From NCBI RefSeq assembly GCF_015999305.1, contig NZ_JAEAGP010000001.1:1116001-1180000 (forward strand): DNA of 64,000 nt, written 5' to 3'. This document shows, piece by piece, positions 38,911-50,027 of this stretch. Source of the stretch: Erythrobacter sp. YJ-T3-07 (GTDB taxonomy: Bacteria > Pseudomonadota > Alphaproteobacteria > Sphingomonadales > Sphingomonadaceae). Numbering within the stretch: position 1 is the stretch's first letter; every line of letters begins with the position of its first letter. Made by a program: the position numbers and the translations under genes. The notes under the pieces were generated by a model, which made no database searches, was not told where the DNA came from, and saw nothing but the letters and a program-made list of their open reading frames with translations.

Positions 38911-39110
38911 AAGTATGTCTTGAAAGATAATATCTCTCCATCTGTTTTTCGAGGCGATCGGGACGCGCGTGCTTTAGGGCCGCCGATCGCGCCTTTCCAA
39001 TGTGTTTATTCTTTTATAACACAGCCGTGCAATTTTTTCCAGTGGGTTGTGCGATGCAGCACCCTTGCCTATGTCCGCGCCACTCTTTTGGCCGCCAAGA
39101 TGGATCAAAC

Positions 39111-40283
39111 ATGCCGCAATCGAACACCGTTGTCGTCAAGATCGGTTCCACCCTGGTTGCGAATTCCGAACGCCTGACGCCGCGTTTCGGGTTCATCCAG
39201 CGGATGCTGGAAGACGTCGCCAGGCTGCGCGAGCGCGGCACCAATGTCATCTTGTGCAGTTCCGGCGCGGTGGCGCTGGGGCTCAAGATCGTGGGTGAGC
39301 GGCCCGAGACCGCCGGGGTCAGCGACAAGCAGGCCGCCGCTGCATGCGGGATGCCGATCCTGACCAACGCGTACAAGCAGATCGGCCACGAATTCGATTT
39401 CGAGATCGCGCAGGTGCTGCTGACGCTGGGCGATTTCGAGGATCACCGCCGCTTCCTGAACACCCGCAACACCGTGTTCCGCCTGCTGGAAGCAGGGGTG
39501 ATGCCGATCGTCAACGAGAACGATTCGATCACCACCGAGGAGATTCGCGTCGGCGATAACGACCGGCTGGCGGCCAAGGTCGCGCAGATGGTCGATGCGA
39601 AGGACTTCATCATCCTGACCGAGGTCGACGGCCTGTTCGATCGCCACCCGGACGAAGAAGGCGCCGAGTTCATTCCCGAAGTCACCGATGTCGCGCCGTT
39701 CATGGAAGCGACCAAGGGCAAGAGCACGCTGGGCACCGGCGGGATGACGACCAAGCTGATGGCCGCCAACATCGCGCAGGAAGCGGGCGTCACCACCTAC
39801 ATCGCGCATGGCGAACACGATAATCCGCTCAGCTCCGTGCTCGATGGGGAGCGTCGCGCCACCAAGTTCATCGCCCACGACACGCCGACCACGGGGTGGG
39901 AGCGGTGGATCGCCAACCGGCTTCAGATGGCGGGCAGCATCGGCATTTCGGACGAGCTGGCGGACGAGATCGCCGAGGGCAACCGCGCGATCCGGCGCGA
40001 GGACATCCTCTCGATCGACGGGGATTTCAGCCGCGGCGACGTGCTCCACATCTACGACCAGCAGGGGCAGGAGCGTGCCCGCGGCCTGTCCGACTTCACC
40101 TCCGAAGAGCTGCGCGTGCTGGCGGTGAACCCGCATCTCGATGCCGAACAGCTGCTTGGCTACAAGACCAAGGGCGAGGTCATCCGGGACAAGAACCTCG
40201 TCGCGCTTGAGGGGCGTCACCTGCTGTGGGATGCGCCCGAGGGTGGCGAGCTTTCCGGCCATGGCGAACGCCCGGCCAGCTGA
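39111..40283 (+). CDS. proB: Glutamate 5-kinase
   Basis: A 390-residue ProB with both domains. The amino-acid-kinase domain holds VVVKIGSTLVAN, LCSSGAVALGLKIV, NENDSITTEEIRVGDNDRLAA and ILTEVDGLFDRHP. A C-terminal PUA domain follows (GDFSRGDVLHIYDQQGQERARGLSDFTSEELRVL). It phosphorylates glutamate in the first step of proline synthesis and is the usual point of feedback by proline. The start at 39111 gives the canonical N-terminus; the longer open frame from 39000 is not like the family. It diverges from proC across 200 bases that must hold both promoters. Confidence 0.97.
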   Translation: MPQSNTVVVKIGSTLVANSERLTPRFGFIQRMLEDVARLRERGTNVILCSSGAVALGLKIVGERPETAGVSDKQAAAACGMPILTNAYKQIGHEFDFEIAQVLLTLGDFEDHRRFLNTRNTVFRLLEAGVMPIVNENDSITTEEIRVGDNDRLAAKVAQMVDAKDFIILTEVDGLFDRHPDEEGAEFIPEVTDVAPFMEATKGKSTLGTGGMTTKLMAANIAQEAGVTTYIAHGEHDNPLSSVLDGERRATKFIAHDTPTTGWERWIANRLQMAGSIGISDELADEIAEGNRAIRREDILSIDGDFSRGDVLHIYDQQGQERARGLSDFTSEELRVLAVNPHLDAEQLLGYKTKGEVIRDKNLVALEGRHLLWDAPEGGELSGHGERPAS

Positions 40284-40343
40284 GCAAGACTGGCCCCGCC
40301 TTTCACTTGGCGTTCATGCCGGTGGTCGCTATACCGCGCGACC

Positions 40344-41150
40344 ATGACAGCCAACGCCAAGACCATCGCCGCCGCAATTGCCCTCGGTACCATTGCCACC
40401 TTCGTTTCCGGTTGCGCCGGTCGCGGTGGCGGCGGCCCGGCCGATACCGCCTATGTCGCGCGTGACGTCGAAACGCTGTACGCGACCGCGAAGGAGCGGC
40501 TCGACCGCGGTAACCCGACGCTGGCCGCCGCGCTGTTCGACGAGGTCGAGCGGCAGCATCCCTATTCGCCCTGGGCCCGCCGCGCGCAGCTGATGAGCGC
40601 GTTCAGCTATTACGTCGCGCGCGACTACACCAAGTCGATCCAGAGCGCGCAGCGCTTCCTCTCGATCCACCCGGGCAACAAGGACGCGCCTTACGCCTAT
40701 TACCTGATCGCGCTGAGCTATTACGAGCAGATCAGCGATGTGGAGCGCGACCAGAAGGTGACCGAGCAGGCGCTGACCGCCCTGCGCGAGGTGGAGCGGC
40801 GCTTCCCGCAATCGGAATATGCAGCCGATGCGCGGCTCAAGATCGACCTCGTGCGCGATCACCTTGCCGGCAAGGAAATGGCCATTGGCCGCTTCTACGA
40901 AAAGTCGGGCAGGTGGACCGCCGCGCAGATCCGGTTCCAGAACGTGGTCGAGAATTATCAGACCACCAGCCACGCGGCCGAAGCGCTCTATCGCCTGACC
41001 GAAACCAGCCTTGCGCTGGGCATTCCGCAGGAAGCGAAGAAGTATGCCGCCGTGCTTGGCGCGAACTATCCCGGCAGCGAATGGTACGACAAGGCCTATG
41101 AGCTGGTCGAGGATCACGCCGCCGACACGCAGGTCGCGCTGGCCAACTGA
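40344..41150 (+). CDS. bamD: Outer membrane protein assembly factor BamD
   Basis: A 268-residue lipoprotein. The signal peptide ends in the lipobox VSGC (Cys24). The mature part carries the five TPR-type repeats of BamD, recognisable in DVETLYATAKERLDRGNPTLAAALFDEVERQHPYSPWARRAQLMSAFSYY and DAPYAYYLIALSYYEQISDVERDQKVTEQALTALREVERRFPQSEYAADARLKI. BamD is an essential part of the BAM complex that folds outer membrane proteins. It lies 60 bases after proB and 115 bases before recN in the same direction; bamD-recN-ligA order is common in this group. Confidence 0.96.
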   Translation: MTANAKTIAAAIALGTIATFVSGCAGRGGGGPADTAYVARDVETLYATAKERLDRGNPTLAAALFDEVERQHPYSPWARRAQLMSAFSYYVARDYTKSIQSAQRFLSIHPGNKDAPYAYYLIALSYYEQISDVERDQKVTEQALTALREVERRFPQSEYAADARLKIDLVRDHLAGKEMAIGRFYEKSGRWTAAQIRFQNVVENYQTTSHAAEALYRLTETSLALGIPQEAKKYAAVLGANYPGSEWYDKAYELVEDHAADTQVALAN

Positions 41151-41168
41151 TCGCGCTTCTGTCCCCGG

Positions 41169-41188
41169 GCGGCCCCCAATCGGGCCGC
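41169..41188 (+). terminator. Weak hairpin after bamD
   Basis: GCGGCCC (41169-41175) pairs with GGGCCGC (41182-41188) around a 6-base loop, followed only by TTAT. The hairpin is stable but the T run is short, so it may attenuate rather than stop transcription into recN. Confidence 0.4.
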
Positions 41189-41265
41189 TTATGCACATCC
41201 ATGAGCCGTGAGCATGCATGCGGGCCGGTGACGCGCCCGCATGCGCACGCTATTCTGCGCCCGCG

Positions 41266-42930
41266 ATGCTGACTCAACTCGCCGTCCGCAATGTGGTTCT
41301 TATCGAAGCGCTCGATCTCGATTTCGGGCGTGGTCTCGGCGTGCTCACGGGTGAGACGGGGGCGGGCAAGTCGATTTTGCTCGATGCCTTGGGGCTGGTG
41401 CTGGGCAACCGCGCGGAAACCGCGCTGGTGCGCAGCGGCGCCGATCAGGCCAGCGTCGTCGCCAGTTTCGAATTCGCCACTCTCCCGCCCGCGCTGGCAG
41501 AGGCGCTGGAGGATGCGGGGGTCGAGATCGAGCCGGGCGAACCGCTGATCATCCGCCGCCAGGTCAAGGCGGACGGGGGTTCCAAGGCCTTCGTCAACGA
41601 CCAGTCGGCCAGCGTCGGACTGCTCCGCAATCTCGCGCCTATTCTGGTCGAGCTTCACGGTCAGCACGATGATCGCGGGCTGGTGAACCCGCGCGGCCAC
41701 CGCCAGCTGCTCGACCGGTTCGCCGGGGCCGATACCGCCAAGGTCGCGCGCAACTGGCGCGAATGGCAGAAGGCGTCGGACGCGCTGGAAGAGGCGCGCG
41801 CGGCGATCGATGCCGCCAGTGCGGAACAGGACCTGCTGCTCGCGCATCTCGCCGAGCTGACCGAGATTGCCCCGCAGGCGGGCGAGGAGGCGCGCCTCGC
41901 CGAACAGCGCGCCGCGATGCAGAAGGGAGAGCGGCTGGCGGGCGACCTGGAGGAGCTGCGCCACATCTGGGAAGGCTCCGAATCGCCGCTGAGCGAACTG
42001 CGCACCGCCGCGCGGCGGCTCGACCGGATTGCCGGAGAGCACAAGCTGCTGGCGGAGGCGCTGGCGGCGCTCGACCGCGCGATCCTCGAAGGGACCGAGG
42101 CGGAGCAGAAGCTGGAAGAGGCAGCCGAGGCGCTGGTCCACGATCCCGCCGCGCTCGATGCGGCGGAGACCCGCCTGTTCGACCTGCGCGCGCTCGCCCG
42201 CAAGCACCGCTGCGAGGTCGACGAACTGCCGGACAAGATGCGCGAGATGCGCAGCCAGCTCGACGCGATCGAAGGCGGCGAGGCGCAGCTCGATGCGCTG
42301 CGGATCGCCGAGCGCGAGGCGTTCGACGCCTATGAGGGCGCAGCGGTGCGGCTGCGCAAGGCGCGCAAGGCCGCCGCCAAGACGCTCGACAAGGCGGTGG
42401 CCGCCGAGCTTGCGCCGCTGAAGCTGGACGCGGCGCGTTTCCAGACGGACGTGCAGCCGCTACCGCAGGAAAAGTGGGGCCCCACGGGCATGGATGCGGT
42501 CGAATTCCTGATCGCGACCAACCCGGGCGCGGACTTCGCCCCGCTCAACAAGATCGCCAGCGGCGGCGAATTGTCGCGCTTCATCCTCGCGCTGAAAGTC
42601 GCGCTGGCGGAGCAGGGCGGCGCGGCGACGATGATCTTCGACGAGATCGACCGCGGCGTGGGCGGGGCAGTCGCCTCGGCCATCGGCGAGCGGCTGGCGC
42701 GCCTCGCCAGCGACGGGCAGGTGCTGGTGGTGACCCACTCACCCCAGGTCGCGGCGCGCGGCCGCGTCCACTACCAGATCGCCAAGGCGAGCAGCGGCAC
42801 GGTCACCAAGACATCGGTGGAGCTGCTCGACGCCGGGGGGCGGCAGGAAGAGATCGCGCGCATGCTCTCGGGCGCGGAGATCACCCCGGAGGCACGCGCG
42901 CAGGCGGATCGGTTATTGGAAGGGGTGTGA
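41266..42930 (+). CDS. recN: DNA repair protein RecN
   Basis: A 554-residue SMC-like ATPase. It starts MLTQLAVRNVVLIEALDLDF; the Walker A motif GETGAGKS is followed by a long Glu/Ala/Arg coiled coil. The C-terminal signature NKIASGGELSRFILALKVAL and the Walker B MIFDEIDRGVGGAVASAIGERL follow, then VTHSPQVAARG. It acts in double-strand-break repair, often under SOS control, but I see no LexA box (GTTC-N7-GTTC) in the 115 bases upstream. The start at 41266 matches other RecN proteins; an in-frame ATG at 41218 adds a non-family extension. Confidence 0.97.
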   Translation: MLTQLAVRNVVLIEALDLDFGRGLGVLTGETGAGKSILLDALGLVLGNRAETALVRSGADQASVVASFEFATLPPALAEALEDAGVEIEPGEPLIIRRQVKADGGSKAFVNDQSASVGLLRNLAPILVELHGQHDDRGLVNPRGHRQLLDRFAGADTAKVARNWREWQKASDALEEARAAIDAASAEQDLLLAHLAELTEIAPQAGEEARLAEQRAAMQKGERLAGDLEELRHIWEGSESPLSELRTAARRLDRIAGEHKLLAEALAALDRAILEGTEAEQKLEEAAEALVHDPAALDAAETRLFDLRALARKHRCEVDELPDKMREMRSQLDAIEGGEAQLDALRIAEREAFDAYEGAAVRLRKARKAAAKTLDKAVAAELAPLKLDAARFQTDVQPLPQEKWGPTGMDAVEFLIATNPGADFAPLNKIASGGELSRFILALKVALAEQGGAATMIFDEIDRGVGGAVASAIGERLARLASDGQVLVVTHSPQVAARGRVHYQIAKASSGTVTKTSVELLDAGGRQEEIARMLSGAEITPEARAQADRLLEGV

Positions 42931-42999
42931 TGCGGGGCGCACTGCGCGGCCGCTAGCACCGGTTTCGGAACTCTGGGGGCTGCGTGCGTTTGAACCGGT

Positions 43000-43716
43000 A
43001 TGCACGCCGCGACCTTCCCCGCCTGGCTTCACACACTTTCGATCATCTCCCTGCTCGTCGCCGGAGCCTGCGCGCTGAGCATCGCGATCGACGTCGTGCG
43101 CCATCCGCAGAAGATGGCGGTGATGAATTTCGTCTGGCCGCTCGCCGCGCTGTTCGGCAGCGTGCTGTGGGTTTGGCTCTACCGCGCCTTCGGGCGGCGC
43201 AAGGGGCGCGGGGTCGAGGCCCCGGATGAAAAGCTGCCCTTCTGGGCCTCGGTCGCCAAGGGCGCATCGCACTGCGGGGCGGGGTGCACGCTGGGCGACA
43301 TCATCGCCGAATGGTCCGCCTTCGCTTTCCCGCAGATCGCGGTTTGGTTCGGCTGGCATACTTTGTTTGGCGAGAAGATCTTCGCTGTGTGGATATACGA
43401 CTATCTCGTCGCCTTCGCGCTGGGCATCGCGTTCCAGTATTTCACCATCAAGCCGATGCGCGATGTCTCCGCAGGCGAGGGGATCCGGGCCGCGGTGAAG
43501 GCCGATTTCCTCTCGATCACGTCGTGGCAGGTCGGCATGTACGGGCTGATGGCGCTGATCCAGTTCGTGTGGTTCAGGCCCAGCTATGGCGGGCTGGCCG
43601 AGGTCGCGATGCCCGAGTTCTGGTTCGCGATGCAGATCGCCATGCTGGCCGGGTTTGCGACTGCCTTCCCGACCAACTGGTGGCTGATCCGCAAGGGATT
43701 CAAGGAGGAGATGTAG
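43000..43716 (+). CDS. DUF4396 membrane protein
   Basis: A 238-residue integral membrane protein with about six hydrophobic segments. The cysteine-histidine motif GASHCGAGCTLGDIIAEW (about 89-106) is the core of DUF4396, suggestive of metal or thiol chemistry. Further conserved pieces are FQYFTIKPMRDVSAGEGIRAAVKADFLSITSWQVGMYG and FPTNWWLIRKGFKEEM. Function is not established; relatives are sometimes found near copper or other metal genes. It follows recN by 69 bases and ends tail to tail with the next gene at a palindrome carrying both stop codons. Confidence 0.88.
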   Translation: MHAATFPAWLHTLSIISLLVAGACALSIAIDVVRHPQKMAVMNFVWPLAALFGSVLWVWLYRAFGRRKGRGVEAPDEKLPFWASVAKGASHCGAGCTLGDIIAEWSAFAFPQIAVWFGWHTLFGEKIFAVWIYDYLVAFALGIAFQYFTIKPMRDVSAGEGIRAAVKADFLSITSWQVGMYGLMALIQFVWFRPSYGGLAEVAMPEFWFAMQIAMLAGFATAFPTNWWLIRKGFKEEM

Positions 43717-43733
43717 CGGGCACGGCCCGCTAC
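43713..43733. repeat. Palindrome spanning convergent stop codons
   Basis: GTAGCGGGC ACG GCCCGCTAC, perfect 9-base arms. It contains the TAG stop of the DUF4396 gene and the TAG stop of the convergent hydrolase gene at symmetrical positions. No T run follows, so it is at best a weak terminator. Confidence 0.55.
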
Positions 43734-44731
43734 TGCCTGTCCCCCAGCGCATCGTTCAAAAACGCGACCGTCTCACGATAGCCTTCGCGCAGCGCGTCGG
43801 CGTTGCTTTCGGGCGAACCGCCCAGCCGGCCAAGGTTCTCGAACGCGGGATTATCCTCGCCGACCGGCGCGCCGAAAGCGTAGTGGCCTGCATCGGGATA
43901 TGCGAGCAGCCGCACATCGTCCTTGCCCGCCGCGCTCGCCCTATCGACCGAGCGGCGGCCCATCGCGCAGGATTGCCAGACATTGTCCGCCTCGCCGCAG
44001 ATCATCAGCACCGGCACGCCGACGTCTTCGATCGGGATCACCGCATCGGGCTGCTCGTCCTGCAGCGCGAGCAATTCGCGGTCGACCTTCGCCCGGTCGG
44101 CACCCCACATCTGAACCCCGCTGGTGTCGAGAAACGCGACCGGCTCGCCGCGCCATGTCCAGGGCGATCCGAACTGCTGCCACGGCGCATCCCAGGTGAA
44201 GCCCGGCCACACCGCGCTGCCCGGCATGCCGAGCACCAGCGCCTTGATCGAAGGATCGCGGATCGCCAGCAGCTGCGCCGCCTCGCTGCCGCGTGACCAG
44301 CCCATCATCGCGGTGCGCGAGGGGTCGACCTCGGGCCGCGCGCGCAGCCAGGCGAGCCCGCGCTGGAAGGTTTCGAGCGGAATGCCCTCCAGCCGCTCGG
44401 GCTGGCCGGGCGCGCGCCAGTAGGACTGGTGGAGAACGGAAAAGCCATCGTCCTGAAGTGCCAGCGCGAGCCGGGTCATATCGCTGCCAAGCCCGCCTTC
44501 GCTGCCGCCGATGAGGAGAATGCCGGGGCCGTTATCGGCGCCCTTGGCAGGGTAGAAATTGCCCAGAACGTCGCCGGTATCGACCCGCTCGCCCTGCTGC
44601 GCGGAGGGCTCGACCATTTCGAGCGGGACCAGGCTGGCCCACGGCTTCCAGATCCAGATGGCGACCGCCGCCAGTACCAGCAGCAGGACGAGCCCGCCGC
44701 ACCCACAACCGATCTTCTTGCCCAAGCGCAT
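43730..44731 (-). CDS. Membrane-anchored alpha/beta hydrolase of the BAAT/acyl-CoA thioester hydrolase type
   Basis: A 333-residue protein with one N-terminal membrane anchor (about 9-28, preceded by KKIGCGCGG). The alpha/beta-hydrolase domain follows: GILLIGGSEGGLGSDMTRLALALQDDGFSVLHQSYW, the nucleophile region MMGWSRGSEAAQLLAI (Gly-Trp-Ser-Arg-Gly), the acid in LMICGEADNVWQS, and the His in YPDAGHYAFGAP. The LIGGSEGG oxyanion loop and GWSRGSE elbow are those of the C-terminal domain of bile-acid-CoA:amino-acid transferases and acyl-CoA thioesterases. The catalytic domain likely faces the periplasm. The substrate is unknown. Confidence 0.85.
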   Translation of the reverse strand: MRLGKKIGCGCGGLVLLLVLAAVAIWIWKPWASLVPLEMVEPSAQQGERVDTGDVLGNFYPAKGADNGPGILLIGGSEGGLGSDMTRLALALQDDGFSVLHQSYWRAPGQPERLEGIPLETFQRGLAWLRARPEVDPSRTAMMGWSRGSEAAQLLAIRDPSIKALVLGMPGSAVWPGFTWDAPWQQFGSPWTWRGEPVAFLDTSGVQMWGADRAKVDRELLALQDEQPDAVIPIEDVGVPVLMICGEADNVWQSCAMGRRSVDRASAAGKDDVRLLAYPDAGHYAFGAPVGEDNPAFENLGRLGGSPESNADALREGYRETVAFLNDALGDRQ

Positions 44732-44733
44732 GA

Positions 44734-47115
<2,382 letters not shown>

Positions 47116-47145
47116 GGGCATTCATTTTCAACGGGTTGAGGCTAT

Positions 47146-48315
47146 ATGCCGGCGATGCGAACCCTCCTTTCCGCCCTGTTCTGTCTCCTCGCGTTCGGCG
47201 CATTGGCGACCTGTCGCCCGAGCGACGAGGCCGACGATGTCTCAGGGGTGCCCAGCTTCGGCGAGCGGATCGAGCAGGCGGCGGAAGACCTGACGGTCGA
47301 GCGTTCGGCGCAAGAGGAATGGCTCGACGATCAGCTGTTCGCGCTGGGCACCGGTCTCAAGGGCAAGGTCGGCATCGCGGTCTATGATCCGGCGCGCGGG
47401 CAGATGATGCATTTCAAAGGCACGGAGCTGTATCCGCAGCAGAGCGTCAGCAAGCTGTGGGTCGCGCTGAGCGCGCTCGACATGGCCGACGCAGGGCGGC
47501 TCGACCTTTCCGAGACGGCGACGGTGCGAAACGACGATCTGGCGGTGTTTCACAGCCCGATCCGCCAGAGCGTCACCGCGCAGGGCAGCTTCACCACCAG
47601 CTATGCCGATTTCATCTCCCGCGCGCTGACGCAGAGCGACAACACCGCGAACGACATGGTCCTGCGCCGGGTCGGCGGCTCGGATGCGGTGCGCCGGGTG
47701 CTGGCGCGCAAGGGTTTTGCCGATATTCGCTTCGGCCCCGGTGAACGCCCGATGCAATCGGCGATTGCGGGGCTCGAATGGCGGCAGGCCTATGCGCTGG
47801 GCGATACCTTCTTCGAAGTGCGCAAGACGGTGCCCCGCGATGTGCGCGCGGCAGCCTTCGATGCCTATGTCGACGACCCGGTCGACGGGGCGAGCCCGGT
47901 CGCGATCGCCAGCGCGCTCGCACGGCTGGAGGCGGGCGAGCTGCTCTCCGACGCGAACACCGCGCGCTTCCTCGGCTGGCTGGGCGAGGTGAAGAGCGGG
48001 CCGAACCGGCTCAAGGGCGGCCTTCCGGAAGGGTGGAGCATCGCGCACAAGACCGGCACGGGCCAGGTGCTCGACATCGTGGAGCCTGGCCAGCCTGCCG
48101 ATCAGGCGGGCTACAATGACGTCGGCATCCTCACCTCGCCCGATGGCAGCGTCTATACGGTCGCGGTGATGATCGGGCGCACGCAGGTGCCGATCCCGGT
48201 GCGCATGGAGATGATGCACGGCGTCGTGCGCGCGGTGGCGGGCTATCACCAGATGGTCACCGGGGCGGGGGCAGGCGAGGGCGAGGGCGAGGGCGAGGGC
48301 GATCCCGCAGTCTGA
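47146..48315 (+). CDS. Class A beta-lactamase-like serine hydrolase, exported
   Basis: A 389-residue protein with a signal sequence (MPAMRTLLSALFCLLAFGALATC). The three penicillin-recognising motifs are present in order: SVSK with Ser100 and Lys103, SDN (164-166), and KTGTG (302-306). The order and spacing fit class A enzymes (PF13354) better than class C. A clear omega-loop ExxLN is not visible, so hydrolysis of beta-lactams is uncertain; it could be a related DD-peptidase-like protein. At about 390 residues it is longer than typical class A enzymes (about 290), with an N-terminal 60-residue addition and a Gly-Glu repeat tail encoded by the hexamer array at 48274-48302. The start could be 47146 or 47155. 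Confidence 0.82.
   Translation: MPAMRTLLSALFCLLAFGALATCRPSDEADDVSGVPSFGERIEQAAEDLTVERSAQEEWLDDQLFALGTGLKGKVGIAVYDPARGQMMHFKGTELYPQQSVSKLWVALSALDMADAGRLDLSETATVRNDDLAVFHSPIRQSVTAQGSFTTSYADFISRALTQSDNTANDMVLRRVGGSDAVRRVLARKGFADIRFGPGERPMQSAIAGLEWRQAYALGDTFFEVRKTVPRDVRAAAFDAYVDDPVDGASPVAIASALARLEAGELLSDANTARFLGWLGEVKSGPNRLKGGLPEGWSIAHKTGTGQVLDIVEPGQPADQAGYNDVGILTSPDGSVYTVAVMIGRTQVPIPVRMEMMHGVVRAVAGYHQMVTGAGAGEGEGEGEGDPAV
48274..48302 (+). repeat. GGCGAG hexanucleotide tandem repeat in coding sequence
   Basis: Four full and one partial copies of GGCGAG encode the alternating Gly-Glu tail of the beta-lactamase-like protein. Unit length 6 keeps the frame, so copy-number changes would alter only tail length. 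Confidence 0.85.
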
Positions 48316-48387
48316 AGGCGGTCAACCACCTTTTCGATACGCTAGTGGTTCGCTGAATCGATTTCGATCCGCCGACGTCCTGAAAGG

Positions 48388-49089
48388 TCAGGGCTGCGCC
48401 TCGCCCTGCGGAATCCATTTCATCACTCCGCCTGCGAGCGGGGTCCACTGGCCCATCTCCACCCCCGCTGCCGCCAGTGCGTCCGCGACCCACTGGTTGC
48501 AGGTGTAGAAGGGCGTGTAGCGCCCCGTGCTTTCGTAGATGCGCGCCCGAGGATCGAAACTGGTCAGGCTGATGCGATCCTTGGGCTCCGCGATCGGCGG
48601 GAGGCCCGCCTCGATCCGGGCGACCAGCCGCGCGTATTCCTTCTCGCGCAGGATCAGCCAGCGGTGGTTCGTATCTTCGGAGGGGCGATAATAGGTCGCC
48701 ACCCGCATCACCGCCGGGCCGCCTCGGGTCGCGATCCGCAGCGCGGTGCCCGGCTTGAGGTCGCCCCAGGTCGCCACCGTGCGGTACACTTCGCGGTCGC
48801 CCCAGCCGACCGAGACGTGGGTCGGCCGCATCCCGCTTTTCATCGGCGCGGCCGTGGAGGGGAAGCTCTCCCGCCAGTCCTTCACCGGGGTCGCGATCGG
48901 CATCACGATCCCGGTGTGGACGCCGTTGCTTTCGACCATGATCGGGATGCCGGTCTCGGTCTCGCTCCACCCGCCATTGCGCGGGATCGAGGAGCCCGCC
49001 CATGCTGAGAGGAAGAAGCCCGTCGCCAGCAGCGCGACCGCGCCGATCAGGCTGCCTAGCGTCCAGCCGAGCAGCCTGACCGCTCTCAT
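48388..49089 (-). CDS. DUF2459 (TIGR02117) membrane-anchored protein
   Basis: A 233-residue protein with an N-terminal membrane segment (about 5-30, LGWTLGSLIGAVALLATGFFL). The globular part has the DUF2459 landmarks IPIMVESNGVHTGIVMPIATPVKDW, THVSVGWGDREVYRTVATWGDLKPGTALRI, YTPFYTCNQWVADALAAAGVEMGQWTPL. The conserved His (GVHTG), Cys and Asn (TCNQW) suggest an NlpC/P60-like papain fold, though this is inference. Its start overlaps the prmA stop by four bases (ATGA), making it the last gene of a five-gene operon. The function is unknown. Confidence 0.87.
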   Translation of the reverse strand: MRAVRLLGWTLGSLIGAVALLATGFFLSAWAGSSIPRNGGWSETETGIPIMVESNGVHTGIVMPIATPVKDWRESFPSTAAPMKSGMRPTHVSVGWGDREVYRTVATWGDLKPGTALRIATRGGPAVMRVATYYRPSEDTNHRWLILREKEYARLVARIEAGLPPIAEPKDRISLTSFDPRARIYESTGRYTPFYTCNQWVADALAAAGVEMGQWTPLAGGVMKWIPQGEAQP

Positions 49090-50027
49090 CTGGCGGGCAT
49101 CCGCAGGCACAGGATCGACCAGTCGCCATCGACGATGCGATGTTCGCGGCGCAGCCCCTGTTGCAGGTAGGCGCGCGTCACCCGCGCCTCCTGCGTGGTC
49201 AGCAGTCCGGCGAGAACGACATAGGCACCCGGCTGCACCGCGCGCGCGAAATCGGGCGCGAGCGTGATCAGCGGGCCGGCGAGGATATTGGCGATCAGCA
49301 GATCGTAGGGCGCGCGGGCCCTGAGCGCGGGATCTTCCATCCCCGGTGCGGTGACGTAATGCAGCGCGCCGGGCCGCTGGCCGAGCGGGACTGCGTTGCC
49401 GTGAGCGTTCTCCCGCACGATCTCGTCGCACACCGGGTCGATGTCGCTGGCGATCACATTGGCGGTGGGGAACAGCTTGAGCGCGCCGATCGCGAGCAGG
49501 CCGGTGCCGGTGCCGATATCGGCGATGTCGCGCGGGAGGACGCCGCGCGCGCGCAGCCAGCCGAGCATCGCGAGGCACCCCGCAGTGGTCTCGTGCTGCC
49601 CGGTGCCGAAGGCGCGGCTGGCGGGGATGACGAGGTCGATACCCTCGGGCGCAGCCGCGTGGTCGGGGGTGCGTATGTGGAACGGCCCCGCGCGGACCGG
49701 CTCGACCGCCTGCTGGCTGATCGTGACCCAGTCCTCCGGCTCGACCTTCTCCAGCGTGAAGTCCGGCGCATTGCCGTCGAACATCGTGTCGAGCGTGGCG
49801 CGCAGCGCGGCGTCGGGCTTGCGCGGATACCACGCCTCGATCCGCCACAGGCCGGCATTGATCGGGTCGTAGCGATCGGCCTCGACCTCGTGCGCGCTCA
49901 TCACGAGGTCGGAGTCCCACGCGTCCTCCACGCTCGCCGCGAGTGCGGCCTCGGCGGCCTTGCGGTCGACCAGTGCGGTCAGCTTCCAGCTGATTCCGGC
50001 TTCTTCGGCGGTAATGTCAGCCGACAT
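49086..50027 (-). CDS. prmA: Ribosomal protein L11 methyltransferase
   Basis: A 313-residue PrmA. The signature RAFGTGQHETTAGCLAML and motif I DIGTGTGLLAIGALKLFPTANVIASDID are canonical, as is the catalytic-region NILAGPLITLAPDFARAVQPGAYVVLAGLL. The N-terminal substrate-recognition domain is WKLTALVDRKAAEAALAASVED. It trimethylates ribosomal protein L11. Its start overlaps the DUF6151 stop by 11 bases and its stop overlaps the DUF2459 start by four, so translation of the operon is coupled. Confidence 0.95.
   Translation of the reverse strand: MSADITAEEAGISWKLTALVDRKAAEAALAASVEDAWDSDLVMSAHEVEADRYDPINAGLWRIEAWYPRKPDAALRATLDTMFDGNAPDFTLEKVEPEDWVTISQQAVEPVRAGPFHIRTPDHAAAPEGIDLVIPASRAFGTGQHETTAGCLAMLGWLRARGVLPRDIADIGTGTGLLAIGALKLFPTANVIASDIDPVCDEIVRENAHGNAVPLGQRPGALHYVTAPGMEDPALRARAPYDLLIANILAGPLITLAPDFARAVQPGAYVVLAGLLTTQEARVTRAYLQQGLRREHRIVDGDWSILCLRMPAR

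Noticed and set aside
38900-38945. Frameshift in proC, using the out-of-frame ATG at 38941
   Set aside because: The in-frame upstream codons already give the expected [12 protein letters not shown] strand, so no frameshift is needed; a non-canonical start explains it better.
41151-41265. LexA (SOS) box expected upstream of recN
   Set aside because: No GTTC-N7-GTTC or close variant was found between bamD and recN.
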